Positions 22,473 to 33,682 of a DNA stretch of 64,000 bases are shown here, piece by piece. The position numbers and the translations under genes were made by a program. Origin of the DNA: Halosimplex litoreum (GTDB lineage: Archaea > Halobacteriota > Halobacteria > Halobacteriales > Haloarculaceae); the NCBI RefSeq assembly GCF_016065055.1, contig NZ_CP065856.1, positions 1 to 64,000 of the forward strand, in the 5' to 3' direction. Position 1 is the first letter of the stretch; each line of letters opens with the position of its first letter. The notes under the pieces were generated by a model that saw only the letters and a list, made by a program, of their open reading frames with translations, was not told the DNA's origin and did no database searches.

Positions 22473-23927
22473 ATGAGTGCCGGCATCACGATGGCGTCGA
22501 TGTCCCGCTACGCCATCCTCGGGTGTGGCAGCGTGGGCCACGCCGTCGCCGAGGAACTCGTGGGCGAGGGCAAGAGCGTCGAGATCATCGACCGCGACGA
22601 GGGACGGGTCGAAGCGCTGCGCGACCAGGACCTCGACGCCAACGTCGCCGACATCCGCGACGAGTCGGTCGTCGACGCGGTCGCCGACTGCGACGTCGTC
22701 CTCATCATGTCCTCCGACGTCGAGGCCAACTCCGCCGCTGTCGAGAACCTCCGCACCCGCGGTGACGACCACTTCATCGTCGCCCGCGCCTCCGACCCCG
22801 TCTCCGCCGACGAGCTCACCGAACTCGGTGCCGACGTGGTCATCAATCCCTCCGCCGTCATCGCCGACTCCGCACTGCGCGCCCTGGAGACCGGCGAACT
22901 GGAGTACAAGGCCCGCAACCTCGCCGAAGTCATCGACGACACGGATGGCCGGATGGCGATCCTCGTCCACCGCAGCCCCGACCCCGACTCCATCGCCAGC
23001 GCCGCGGCCCTGCGCGACATCGCGGCCAGTCGCGACGTCGAGGCCGACATCGTCTACGAGGGCGAGATCGGTCACCAGGAAAATCGCGCGTTCGTCAACC
23101 TGCTCGGGATCGACCTGGTCTCCCGGGACGAGGTCGAGATGGACGACTACGGAACCGTCGCGCTCGTCGACTACGCCAAAGGTGGCGCGCCGACGGCGGC
23201 CGAGGCGATCGACATCCTCGTCGACCACTACGAGAAGGAAAACGACGAGGTCGACGCCAGCTTCGAGGACGTCCGTTCGAACGTCTCGGCCACCTCCACG
23301 ATCCTCACCAAGTACATCCAGGAACTCGACCTGAATCTCAGCCAGGAGGTCGCCACCGCTCTCCTGTACGGCATCCGCGCCGAGACGCTCGACTTCAAAC
23401 GCGACACGACGCCCGCCGACCTGACCGCAGCGGCCTACCTCTACCCGTTCGCCGACCACGACACGCTCGAACAGGTCGAGTCGCCGTCGATGTCGCCGGA
23501 GACGCTGGACGTGCTCGCCGAGGCCATCCGCAACCGCGAGGTCAGCGGCTCCCATCTGGTCTCCAACGCCGGGTTCATCCGCGACCGCGACGCGCTCGCC
23601 CAGGCCGCCCAGCACCTCCTCAACTTGGAGGGGATCACCACGACCGCCGTCTTCGCCATCGCCGACGACACCATCTACCTGGCCGCCCGCTCGAAGGACA
23701 TCCGGATGAACATCGGGAAGGTGTTGGACGACGCCTTCGGACAGATGGGCGAGGCGAAGGGCCACTCCACCGACGCCGCCGTCGAGATCCCGCTGGGCAT
23801 CTTCACCGGTATCGAGACCAGCGAGGACAACCGCGAGACGTTGCTGCAACTCACCGAAGAGGCCGTCCGGAAGAAGCTCTTCGACGCGATGGGCGTCGAG
23901 TCGAGCGGCGAGGGCAACGGGAGCTGA
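22473..23927 (+). CDS. RCK-N (TrkA-N) domain fused to DHH-DHHA1 phosphoesterase
   Basis: 484 residues in three parts. A Rossmann RCK/TrkA-N domain (about residues 10-130, YAILGCGSVGHAVAEEL and VVLIMSSDVEANSAA) binds a nucleotide. A DHH domain follows (about 155-320) with motif I VHRSPDPDSIAS, motif II VALVDYAKGG and motif III LVDHYEKEND, where the usual DHH reads DHY. A DHHA1 domain (about 370-475) has GEAKGHSTDAAVEIPLG. A TATA-like AATTATATGC 26 nt upstream supports the ATG at 22473. The architecture recalls c-di-AMP phosphodiesterases paired with K+-channel RCK domains; that role is inference. Monocistronic. Confidence 0.85.
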   Translation: MSAGITMASMSRYAILGCGSVGHAVAEELVGEGKSVEIIDRDEGRVEALRDQDLDANVADIRDESVVDAVADCDVVLIMSSDVEANSAAVENLRTRGDDHFIVARASDPVSADELTELGADVVINPSAVIADSALRALETGELEYKARNLAEVIDDTDGRMAILVHRSPDPDSIASAAALRDIAASRDVEADIVYEGEIGHQENRAFVNLLGIDLVSRDEVEMDDYGTVALVDYAKGGAPTAAEAIDILVDHYEKENDEVDASFEDVRSNVSATSTILTKYIQELDLNLSQEVATALLYGIRAETLDFKRDTTPADLTAAAYLYPFADHDTLEQVESPSMSPETLDVLAEAIRNREVSGSHLVSNAGFIRDRDALAQAAQHLLNLEGITTTAVFAIADDTIYLAARSKDIRMNIGKVLDDAFGQMGEAKGHSTDAAVEIPLGIFTGIETSEDNRETLLQLTEEAVRKKLFDAMGVESSGEGNGS

Positions 23928-24014
23928 CGCCGCGACGGGCTCGGTCGCCCGGTCGACGGTTCCGTGTCCGGATCGAGCGGGAGATACATACCGGAGAGCG
24001 TGTTATTCGGAGGC

Positions 24015-24464
24015 ATGAGCGACTCAGCGTGGAGCGACCGGATCGTCGGCGAGCGGATGCAGACCGACCAGGAGTTCGCCGAGAAGGTCGCCGCCTCGAA
24101 CTTCTCGCGCCAGCAGTGGGGCCTCGTCATGACCGCCGTCGAGTTCGAGATCGAGAACCCCGACGACCTCGACTCGGCTCGGCTGGTGGCGGACACGAGC
24201 AAGGTCGAGAGCATCGTCCCGGAACTGGAGAAGGTCGACCAGGCGAGGGGGATGGCCGCGGGTGGCGGCCGGCAATCCGACGACTCCGGCGGCCTCTTCG
24301 ACGGCGTGAAGGACGCGCTCGGGCTCGGCGGCGGGGACGACGACATCGACCGCGAGCAACTCGCCGCGGCCGAGGAGATGGCACAGATGTACGCCGGCGA
24401 CCTCCAGGAGAAGCTCGAATCGAAGGGCAAGTGGGAGGACGTCTGCGTGCTCGCCCGGGAGTGA
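24015..24464 (+). CDS. Conserved haloarchaeal protein (DUF5799-like)
   Basis: 149 residues, soluble. The start MSDSAWSDRIVGERMQTDQE at 24015 has a GGAGG ribosome-binding site 3 nt upstream of the ATG spacer and a TATA-like ATACATA at about 27 nt. The N-terminal half (FAEKVAASNFSRQQWGLVM, TAVEFEIENPDDLDSARL) is conserved; the second half is Gly/Asp-rich with a final helix (EMAQMYAGDLQEKLESKGK). I remember this as DUF5799. Function unknown. Confidence 0.75.
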   Translation: MSDSAWSDRIVGERMQTDQEFAEKVAASNFSRQQWGLVMTAVEFEIENPDDLDSARLVADTSKVESIVPELEKVDQARGMAAGGGRQSDDSGGLFDGVKDALGLGGGDDDIDREQLAAAEEMAQMYAGDLQEKLESKGKWEDVCVLARE

Positions 24465-24489
24465 ACGGCCCCGTCTCGTGGGACAGGCC

Positions 24490-25470
<981 letters not shown>

Positions 25471-25535
25471 GGGGCTAACTCCTCCGGGTGCCGAAAAGAG
25501 GGTGTCGATGTCTCCCGGCTCGGACCCTCGTCGCG

Positions 25536-26207
25536 TCAGCGCGACTCGCTGTCGACCGTGCGCGCGACCGCCCGGACCGGCGAGGCGTCGGCATCGCCGA
25601 ACCGGAGCGGATAGGCCTGGAAATCGAACCGCTCTGGGAGCCGGTCGAGTCCACGGAGGTTCTCGACGATCAACCGGTCGGCGTCGAACAGCCGTCCGTG
25701 GACGGGGAACCCGTCGGGCTCGTCGTCGCCCGCCCGCTCGGTCGGCGTCGGGTCCGGGTTCCCCGTGTCGACGCCCAGGTCGCAGTCGTGGTCGGCCAGC
25801 CACGCGGCGGCCTCGGCGGCGAGATACGGGTGGTCGAGGTACCTGTCGTCGCCCCAGTGGCGGTCCCACCCCGTGACGACCGCGACGAGGTCGACCGACT
25901 CGGGGTCGGCGGCCAGCGCGGCCCGGAGCGCGTCGAGGCCGACCCGCTCGCGGTCGTCGAGCGGCCGGAGATCCGCCGCGGCGGCGTCGAAGGTGAACCG
26001 CTCGACGGGGAACTCGTCGAGCGACGGGCCGTCGGTGAGGTGCGCGGGCGCGTCGACGTGGGTCCCCGCGTGGGAGTCGAGATCCAGCCGCGTCGTCCGG
26101 TAGCCGTCCGACGACCGGGTCGCGCTCGGCTCCACGGACACGGGCTCTGTTCCCGGGTACACCGGCATGTCGGTCGCCAGCGAGTGCGAGAGGTCGAACG
26201 ATGTCAC
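25536..26207 (-). CDS. Cyclase-family hydrolase (kynurenine formamidase-like)
   Basis: 223 residues starting with GTG at 26207 ([19 protein letters not shown]); upstream in-frame codons run into the divergent transducer gene. The metal-binding signature [12 protein letters not shown] (HxGTHxDxPxH) of the cyclase/kynurenine-formamidase family is complete, with [15 protein letters not shown] and [12 protein letters not shown] further on. Zn- or Mn-dependent amide or lactone hydrolysis is the general role; the substrate is unknown. It probably shares its transcript with leuB. Confidence 0.88.
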   Translation of the reverse strand: MTSFDLSHSLATDMPVYPGTEPVSVEPSATRSSDGYRTTRLDLDSHAGTHVDAPAHLTDGPSLDEFPVERFTFDAAAADLRPLDDRERVGLDALRAALAADPESVDLVAVVTGWDRHWGDDRYLDHPYLAAEAAAWLADHDCDLGVDTGNPDPTPTERAGDDEPDGFPVHGRLFDADRLIVENLRGLDRLPERFDFQAYPLRFGDADASPVRAVARTVDSESR

Positions 26208-26352
26208 TGCCGAGTGTACGCTCGCCGGAGTGAAATGCGCGCCGACCGCGCCGCTGGCGGGCAGCCGGCGGGGAGATGGAAGCCATCGATCGATATCACG
26301 GCTGATAACTGATGAATCAGACATAAGCGATCCGGCGATAGCTGGAGTGGTA

Positions 26353-29300
26353 ATGAGACTGAGTGCGAAACTCATCCTCGTCTTTCTGGTGGTTTCGCTG
26401 ATACCGACGGCGGTGGTCGGGGTGACGGCGAACCAGTCGATGACGGACCTGAGCGAGCAGTCCCAGCGCGCGAGCGCGGCGTCGCTGGAGGCGCAGGTGA
26501 CCGGCGAGCTGAACAACAGCGTCGAAGCCCGCGCCGAGGAGATCGGGAACCTCCTCAACGAGCGGCGGGCCGACGTGAAGTCGCTGGCCGGGACCGCCGC
26601 GGTCGCGGACTACTACGCCGCCAAGAGCGGCGAGTCGAGCGAGGCTCGCGAGCGCAGCGCGCGCCAGCTCGGCTACGTCGCGCTCCAGGTCCGCGACGCC
26701 GTCGAGAGCACGACCGAGACCCTCCTCGCCGAGCGCTACGACGGCCGGGCCTGGTCGGACCTGAGTGCCGACGAGCAGCGGGCCGTCGAGGCGGCCGTCG
26801 AACGTCGGATCGCCGGCACCGCCGGCAACGGGACGACCGACGAAGGCGCCCTCGCCGACACCTTCCGTCCCGGCTACGTCGGCGAGACCGGCTACGCGAC
26901 GATCACCGACCGCAACGGGAGCGTCGTCGTCCACCACGAGGTCGGCGACGGGGAGCGTCTCGGCAACGGCGTCGGCGGGCTGTCGCTGGTCTACGACGGT
27001 ATCGACCGGACGGTCCGCTCCGAGGAGCGGATCCGCGAGGGTGACGACTGGGCGACCGAGACGTACACGACCACGGACACGACGGAGGCGGGCGGCCCCG
27101 AGGAGACGCGGGTCCTCTCCTACACGTACTACGACCGGTTCGACTGGGTGATCGCGCCGAGCGTCTTCGCCCACGAGTTCCGCCAGGGCGGCGTCGCCGA
27201 CGCCCGGTCGAACATCGCGGCCTCATTCGAGAGCGCGCTCTGGACCCAGACGATGACGGTCGACGGGCAGGACGTCCAGGCCTACCGGAGCCTGCGCCTC
27301 ACCGACGCCGACGGTCGGGAGATCGTCGGCGTCACCCGCACCGACACGGGCTCCGTCGACGTCTCTGAGAACGGGACCTCCTACGCGGACGCGAGCTGGT
27401 TCTCCAGAGCGAAAGGCGCCCGGCCCGGTCGGGTCGTCGTCGGCGAGATCACGATGCGGAACGGGGACCAGCGCAACATGCTCGCGACGCCGGTGTACCA
27501 CGACGGCCGCCTGTCTGGGGTCCTCGCCGCGGAGTTCAACTACCACCACGTCACCAACATCACCAACAGCGTCACGGTCGCCGAGTCGGGGTACCTCTAC
27601 ATCGTCAACGACCGAGGGGAACTCGTCAGCTATCCCCGCGAGTCGCTGCTGCGCGAGAAGGCCAACCTCGCGCAGGGCGCGCTCGGCGACTCGCTGGCGA
27701 CGATCGTCAACGAGCGGATGCTTCAGGGCGAGGCCGGGATGGCGACCTACGGTCTCGGGAACGACACCGACGCCGCTCAGCGCTACATCGGCTTCCGCCC
27801 GCTCGACGTGGGCGAACGAACCTACACGATGGTCGCGACCGTCCCCGAATCCGACGTGACCGACCCCGCGGCCGCGCTCGGCGCGCAGCTCCGCGCGGAG
27901 GCCGACGCGACCCGCCAGACGATCCTGCTCATCCTCGGGGCCGTCCTCGTCGGCGTCGTCGTCACGGGCTACGGACTGGCGCGCTATTTCGCCAGACCGA
28001 TCGAACAGGTCCGCGACCACGCCCAGCGGCTCGCCCGCGGGCAGTTCGACGAGGAACTCGACGTCGACGCCGGCAACGACGAGATCGGCGAGATGGTCAC
28101 CGCGTTCGAGGAGATGCACGACAACCTCTCGGTGGCCGCCGCCCAGGCCGACGCGCTGGCCGACCAGGAGTTCGACGCGCCCGTCCTCGACGAAGAGGTG
28201 CCCGGTCGGCTGGGTACCGCGCTGACGACCATGCACGAGAACACCGAGGCGTTCGTCGCCGATCTCGACGAGGCCCGCAGCGAGGCCGAGGCCGCCCGCG
28301 AGGAGGCCGAACAACTCGCCACCGATCTGCAACGACAGGCCGGGGAGGCCGCGGAGGTGCTCGAACGCGCCGCCGACGGTGACCTGACCGCGCGGATGGA
28401 CGCCGACCGTGATAGCGAGGCCATGCGAACCATCGCCACCGAGTTCAACGAGATGCTCGCCGAGCTGGAAGACACCGTCGTCGACATCAAACGATTCAGC
28501 GACGAGGTCGCCGGCGTCAGCGAGCAGGTCTCGCGCGGATCGAACGAAGTGTCCTCGGCCAGCCAGGAGGTCGCCGAGTCCATCGAAGGGATCGCCGCCC
28601 GGGCCGCCGAGCAGACCGGGAGCCTCGAAGAGGTCTCAGGGGAGATGAACGATCTGTCGGCGACCGTCGAGGAGATCGCCTCCTCCTCCGACGAGGTGGC
28701 CGAACTCTCCGCCGAGGCCGCCGTCGACGCCCGCGAGGGGACCGACCTCGCCGAGGACTCCATCGACATGATGGAGACCATCGAGACCCAGGCCGACGCG
28801 ACCGTCGACGAGATGGAACGCCTGGAGAACGAGGTCAACCAGATCGACGAGATCGTCGCGCTCATCGACGACATCGCCGAGCAGACCAACGTCCTCGCCT
28901 TGAACGCCTCCATCGAGGCCGCCCGTGCCGGCGAAGCGGGCGACGGGTTCGCCGTCGTCGCCGAGGAGGTCAAACAGCTCGCCGAGGAGACGAGCGAGGC
29001 GACCGACGAGATCGCCGGCCTCATCGACGGCGTCGAGTCCTCCACCGCCGAGACCGTCGACGACATGCGCGAGATGCACGAAGCGGTCGCGGACGGACGC
29101 GAGACCATCGACGAGAGCCTGCACACTCTAGAGGAGATCGCCGACCGCGTCGAGGACGCCAACACCGGCGTTCAGTCCATCAACGACGCCACCGACGAGC
29201 AGGCCGCCTCCGCCCAGGAGGTCGTCGCGATGGCCGACGACGTGGCCGACGCGAGTCGCGATACCCGCTCGGAGGCTCAGGAAGTCGCCTCCGCCGCCGA

Positions 29301-29517
29301 ACAGCAGACCATGACCGCCACGCAGATGGCCGGTACCGCCGACGAACTCGACGATCTCGCCGACCAGCTGCGCGAGCAGCTCGACGAGTTCACCGTCGAC
29401 GACGGGAGCGGCGTCGGAGCGGACGACGACCCGGCGTTGGGCGACGGTGACGGGAGCGAGCCGGCACTGGATAGCGGCGACGGCGACGACCTGAACGCCG
29501 CGGCCGACGACGACTGA
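26353..29517 (+). CDS. Transmembrane methyl-accepting chemotaxis transducer (Htr)
   Basis: 1054 residues. Layout: TM1 (about 6-28, ILVFLVVSLIPTAVVGV), a large extracellular Cache-like sensor (about 35-515), TM2 (about 522-544, TILLILGAVLVGVVVTGYG), HAMP 1 (about 545-600), a second HAMP-like segment (about 655-710), then a methyl-accepting coiled coil to about 985 with the CheA/CheW hairpin tip near AEQTNVLALNASIEAARAGE (about 845), and an acidic tail. The start MRLSAKLILVF at 26353 is chosen so that TM1 follows directly. The ligand is not identifiable. It sits between leuD and the leuB-side genes. Confidence 0.93.
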   Translation: MRLSAKLILVFLVVSLIPTAVVGVTANQSMTDLSEQSQRASAASLEAQVTGELNNSVEARAEEIGNLLNERRADVKSLAGTAAVADYYAAKSGESSEARERSARQLGYVALQVRDAVESTTETLLAERYDGRAWSDLSADEQRAVEAAVERRIAGTAGNGTTDEGALADTFRPGYVGETGYATITDRNGSVVVHHEVGDGERLGNGVGGLSLVYDGIDRTVRSEERIREGDDWATETYTTTDTTEAGGPEETRVLSYTYYDRFDWVIAPSVFAHEFRQGGVADARSNIAASFESALWTQTMTVDGQDVQAYRSLRLTDADGREIVGVTRTDTGSVDVSENGTSYADASWFSRAKGARPGRVVVGEITMRNGDQRNMLATPVYHDGRLSGVLAAEFNYHHVTNITNSVTVAESGYLYIVNDRGELVSYPRESLLREKANLAQGALGDSLATIVNERMLQGEAGMATYGLGNDTDAAQRYIGFRPLDVGERTYTMVATVPESDVTDPAAALGAQLRAEADATRQTILLILGAVLVGVVVTGYGLARYFARPIEQVRDHAQRLARGQFDEELDVDAGNDEIGEMVTAFEEMHDNLSVAAAQADALADQEFDAPVLDEEVPGRLGTALTTMHENTEAFVADLDEARSEAEAAREEAEQLATDLQRQAGEAAEVLERAADGDLTARMDADRDSEAMRTIATEFNEMLAELEDTVVDIKRFSDEVAGVSEQVSRGSNEVSSASQEVAESIEGIAARAAEQTGSLEEVSGEMNDLSATVEEIASSSDEVAELSAEAAVDAREGTDLAEDSIDMMETIETQADATVDEMERLENEVNQIDEIVALIDDIAEQTNVLALNASIEAARAGEAGDGFAVVAEEVKQLAEETSEATDEIAGLIDGVESSTAETVDDMREMHEAVADGRETIDESLHTLEEIADRVEDANTGVQSINDATDEQAASAQEVVAMADDVADASRDTRSEAQEVASAAEQQTMTATQMAGTADELDDLADQLREQLDEFTVDDGSGVGADDDPALGDGDGSEPALDSGDGDDLNAAADDD

Positions 29518-29670
29518 CGACCGTTCGCGCGCGGACTTCCGGCTCAATTTCCCCGCGGAGTCGCGACTGGGCAGTAGCGAGGCTCAGCGGTCGCGAGAAC
29601 GTGGTCGAGCAGACGGTTCGAAGCGATACGGTCGACAAAACGCTGACGGGATCGCCCCGTATCGCGTCGG

Positions 29671-30291
29671 TCAGTCCGCCGATTCGAGGTACGGCAGCGA
29701 GCCGGCGGTCGCCTCGATGGCGTTCCGGTTGGCCTTCATCAGCGCGGTGGTGTCCCAGTTGCCCTCGACCAGCGCCTCGCGCTGGGCGCGGTCGACGCTG
29801 ACGCTGATCTCGTTGTTACCGTACGTGACCGTCTCGGCGCGCACGTCGACCTCGATCTCGCCGTCGGGGTTGTCGTCGACCCACTGCTGCAGGGCGTTGA
29901 TCGTCTCGTGGTCGGCGGTCACGGTCGGAATGCCGAGCGCGAGACAGTTGCCCGCGAAGATCTCCGCGAATCCCTCGCCGATGATGGCGTCGATGCCCCA
30001 GCGCATCAGCGCCTGCGGGGCGTGCTCGCGGGAGGAGCCGCAACCGAAGTTGTTGTTGACGACCATGACGTTGGCGTCCCCGAAGCGCTCCTCGTTGAAC
30101 GGGTGGTCTTTCTCGTTGTCCTCGTCGTCGAAGCGCAGGTCGAAGAAAGCGAACTCGCCCAGGCCGTCGAAGGTGACGACCTTCATGAATCGCGCCGGGA
30201 TGATCTGGTCGGTGTCGATGTCGTTGCCGCGGATCGGGATACCCGACCCCTCCACGTAGTCGACCGACGGGATGTCCTCGGTGCCGCTCAT
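29671..30291 (-). CDS. leuD: 3-isopropylmalate dehydratase small subunit
   Basis: 206 residues, swivel subunit of isopropylmalate isomerase (LeuCD), leucine pathway. Family motifs are [18 protein letters not shown] near the start and [17 protein letters not shown] (substrate-binding loop), then [19 protein letters not shown]. Its start overlaps the stop of leuC by 4 bp, so the two subunits are translated together. Last gene of the ilv-leu operon here; the next gene downstream is the convergent transducer. Confidence 0.95.
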   Translation of the reverse strand: MSGTEDIPSVDYVEGSGIPIRGNDIDTDQIIPARFMKVVTFDGLGEFAFFDLRFDDEDNEKDHPFNEERFGDANVMVVNNNFGCGSSREHAPQALMRWGIDAIIGEGFAEIFAGNCLALGIPTVTADHETINALQQWVDDNPDGEIEVDVRAETVTYGNNEISVSVDRAQREALVEGNWDTTALMKANRNAIEATAGSLPYLESAD

Positions 30292-31709
30292 TGGACGGCC
30301 ACCTCCTCCAGGTCGCGCACGTCAGAGACTTCGCCGGTGATCGCCGCCGCGGCGACCATCCGCGGGTTCATCAGAACGGTCCGACCGTCCTTGGAGCCCT
30401 GGCGGCCGACGAAGTTCCGATTGGAGGAAGAGGCACACGCCTCGTCGCCCTCCAGCTGGTCCTCGTTCATGCCGAGACACATCGAACAGCCGGCGTTGCG
30501 CCAGTCGAAGCCGGCCGCCTCGAAGACGTCCTTCAGGCCCTCTTCCTCGGCCTGCCGCTGGACGCGCTGGCTGCCGGGGACGACGAACGCGCGCACGTCG
30601 TCGTCGACCTCGCGACCCTCGACGATGCGGGCCGCGCGGCGCAGGTCCGGCAGGCGGGCGTTCGTGCAGGAGCCGAGGAAGGCCACGTCGATGTCGTAGC
30701 CGTCCATCGTCTCGCCGGGCTCGACGCGCATGTGGTCCTGGGCGCGCCGAGCCGTGTCGACCTTGTCGTCGGCCAGGTCCTCCGGCGCCGGGATCGGGTC
30801 GTGGATGCCGATGCCCTGGCCGGGCGTGGTACCCCAGGTGACGACCGGGTCCAGCTCGCTCGCGTCGATGCGGACCACGTCGTCGTACTCGGCGTCGTCG
30901 TCGCTGCTGATGGACTCCCAGTACGGCTTGAGTTCGTCGAACTTCTCGGGGTTCTCCTGGAAGTAGTCCGTCTCCTCCAGCCACTCGAAGGTGGTCTCGT
31001 CGGGGTTGACGTAGCCCGCGCGGGCGCCGCCCTCGATGGACATGTTACAGATCGACATCCGGCCCTCCATGTCGAGGTCCTCGATGGCCTCGCCGGCGTA
31101 CTCGTAGACGTAGCCGACGCCGCCTTCCGTGCCCAGGCGGCGGATGATCTCCAGGATGATGTCCTTGGCCTCGACGCCCTCGCCGAGCTCGCCGTCGACC
31201 TGGATCTTCCGGACCTTCTGTTTCTCCATCGCGATGGTCTGGGTGGCCAGCACGTCGCGGATCTGGGAGGTCCCGATCCCGAACGCGAGCGCGCCGAACG
31301 CGCCGTGGGTGGAGGTGTGGGAGTCGCCACAGACGATCGTCTTTCCGGGCTGAGTGAGCCCCTGCTCCGGGCCGACGACGTGGACGATGCCCTGCTCGCC
31401 GCTGGTCGGGTCGAGGAAGTCGATGCCCGCGTCGCGGACGTTCTCCTCGAGTTCGGACATCATGTTCTCCGCGGCGTCGTCGCCGTACGGTCGCGACTGG
31501 TCGGCCGTCGGGACGATGTGGTCGACCGTCGCGAGCGTCAGATCCGGGCGCGCGACCTCGATGTCCCGTTCGCGGAGCATCCCGAACGCCTGCGGGCTGG
31601 TGACCTCGTGGATGAGGTGCAGCCCGACGAACAACTGGTCCTGTCCGTTGGGCAGCGTCGTTACTTTGTGCCGATCCCAGACCTTGTCGTACAGTGTTCC
31701 CTGACTCAT
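30288..31709 (-). CDS. leuC: 3-isopropylmalate dehydratase large subunit
   Basis: 473 residues, [4Fe-4S] aconitase-type hydro-lyase that isomerises 2- to 3-isopropylmalate with LeuD. Cluster ligands and active site are visible in [29 protein letters not shown] and [13 protein letters not shown]. The start [16 protein letters not shown] overlaps the end of the preceding small gene by 4 bp, and its stop overlaps leuD by 4 bp. Confidence 0.96.
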   Translation of the reverse strand: MSQGTLYDKVWDRHKVTTLPNGQDQLFVGLHLIHEVTSPQAFGMLRERDIEVARPDLTLATVDHIVPTADQSRPYGDDAAENMMSELEENVRDAGIDFLDPTSGEQGIVHVVGPEQGLTQPGKTIVCGDSHTSTHGAFGALAFGIGTSQIRDVLATQTIAMEKQKVRKIQVDGELGEGVEAKDIILEIIRRLGTEGGVGYVYEYAGEAIEDLDMEGRMSICNMSIEGGARAGYVNPDETTFEWLEETDYFQENPEKFDELKPYWESISSDDDAEYDDVVRIDASELDPVVTWGTTPGQGIGIHDPIPAPEDLADDKVDTARRAQDHMRVEPGETMDGYDIDVAFLGSCTNARLPDLRRAARIVEGREVDDDVRAFVVPGSQRVQRQAEEEGLKDVFEAAGFDWRNAGCSMCLGMNEDQLEGDEACASSSNRNFVGRQGSKDGRTVLMNPRMVAAAAITGEVSDVRDLEEVAVQ

Positions 31710-32017
31710 ACTGTGTCCGTTGGCTCCTCGTTGCCCCGCTGGAAGACGCGATTGGCGTCTTCCGCGTCGTCGTCGGGGTGCTCGTGGTCGACGTCTCGCA
31801 TCCTCTGCGTCGACTCCTCGTCCGTCTCCTCGACCGCGTTTCGCTCGCCCCCGTCGGCGGCCACCGCCGGCCCCCGCTGGAAGGCGAAATCGTCGCCGAA
31901 GGCCTTCCCGGTGTGGGGATTGGTGTGGCTGAACTCGCCCATCGTCGCCTTCGGGGCGGCGTCGCCGACGGTGTCGGTCGTCGTCTCGGTCGTGTGTGTC
32001 GTGTCCTCGTCTGTCAT
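31706..32017 (-). CDS. Small acidic protein encoded between ilvC and leuC
   Basis: 103 residues, very rich in Asp, Glu and Thr ([19 protein letters not shown]). A short conserved-looking centre reads [20 protein letters not shown], and the end has [11 protein letters not shown]. No domain, signal or membrane helix. It starts 16 bp after ilvC and overlaps leuC by 4 bp, so it is co-translated with a pathway enzyme. The GxAFGxxFxFQRG-like box suggests a small accessory factor of this operon; function unknown. Confidence 0.75.
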   Translation of the reverse strand: MTDEDTTHTTETTTDTVGDAAPKATMGEFSHTNPHTGKAFGDDFAFQRGPAVAADGGERNAVEETDEESTQRMRDVDHEHPDDDAEDANRVFQRGNEEPTDTV

Positions 32018-32033
32018 CTGTCTCGTGTGTCCG

Positions 32034-33024
<991 letters not shown>

Positions 33025-33032
<8 letters not shown>

Positions 33033-33681
33033 CTGTAGCTGTCTGAGGGGTCTCGCCCGCCTCTGATATCGTCTCCGCTTTCCGTCGCGTGTCTTCGAGT
33101 ACGTCCGCGCCGCGCTCGACCGCCGCCGCGCCCGTGCGGACGACCTCCTGCACGTCGAACTGGTCGAACGCCTCGACCGCCGCCTCGATCTTCTGGTGGC
33201 TACCGGTGATCTCGATCGTGATGGTCTCCGGCGAGGCGTCGACGACGTTGCCGTCGTACATGTCCGCGACGGCGTTCACGTCGTCGGGGTTCTCCCCGTC
33301 GACCTTCACGAGGATCAGCTCGCGCTGGACCGCCTCCGGTTCGAGTTCCTCCACCGAGATGACCGGCACGAGCTTCTCCAGCTGTTTTTTCGCCTGGTCG
33401 ATCCCCGGCTCGGGCTCCTCGATGACGATCGTCATCCGCGCGACTTCGGGGTCGTCCGTCGCGCCGACGGTGAGGCTCTCGATGTTGAACTGCCGACGGC
33501 TGAAGAGGCCGGAGACCTCCGCGAGGACGCCCGGCTCGTGGTTCACTAACGTCGACAGCACCGCCTTGCGCGGCTGGTGCGTGGCTTCCGCCTCGGGGTC
33601 GATGCGAATGCCTTGCGAGTTCCGTCGGCCAGTCGGTCGCATCCGTTCCTCGGGATGCGGCCCGTCCATGCCTTGTGTCAT
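33025..33681 (-). CDS. ilvN: Acetolactate synthase regulatory (small) subunit
   Basis: 218 residues from [14 protein letters not shown] at 33681, two nt after the ilvB stop; an ATG at 33693 overlapping ilvB is possible. The ACT domain is clear ([33 protein letters not shown]), followed by the ALS small-subunit C-terminal domain ([22 protein letters not shown]). It binds valine or a related amino acid and tunes the catalytic subunit. The N-terminal 30 residues ([18 protein letters not shown]) are an extension beyond the ACT fold. Confidence 0.94.
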
Positions 33682-33682
33682 C

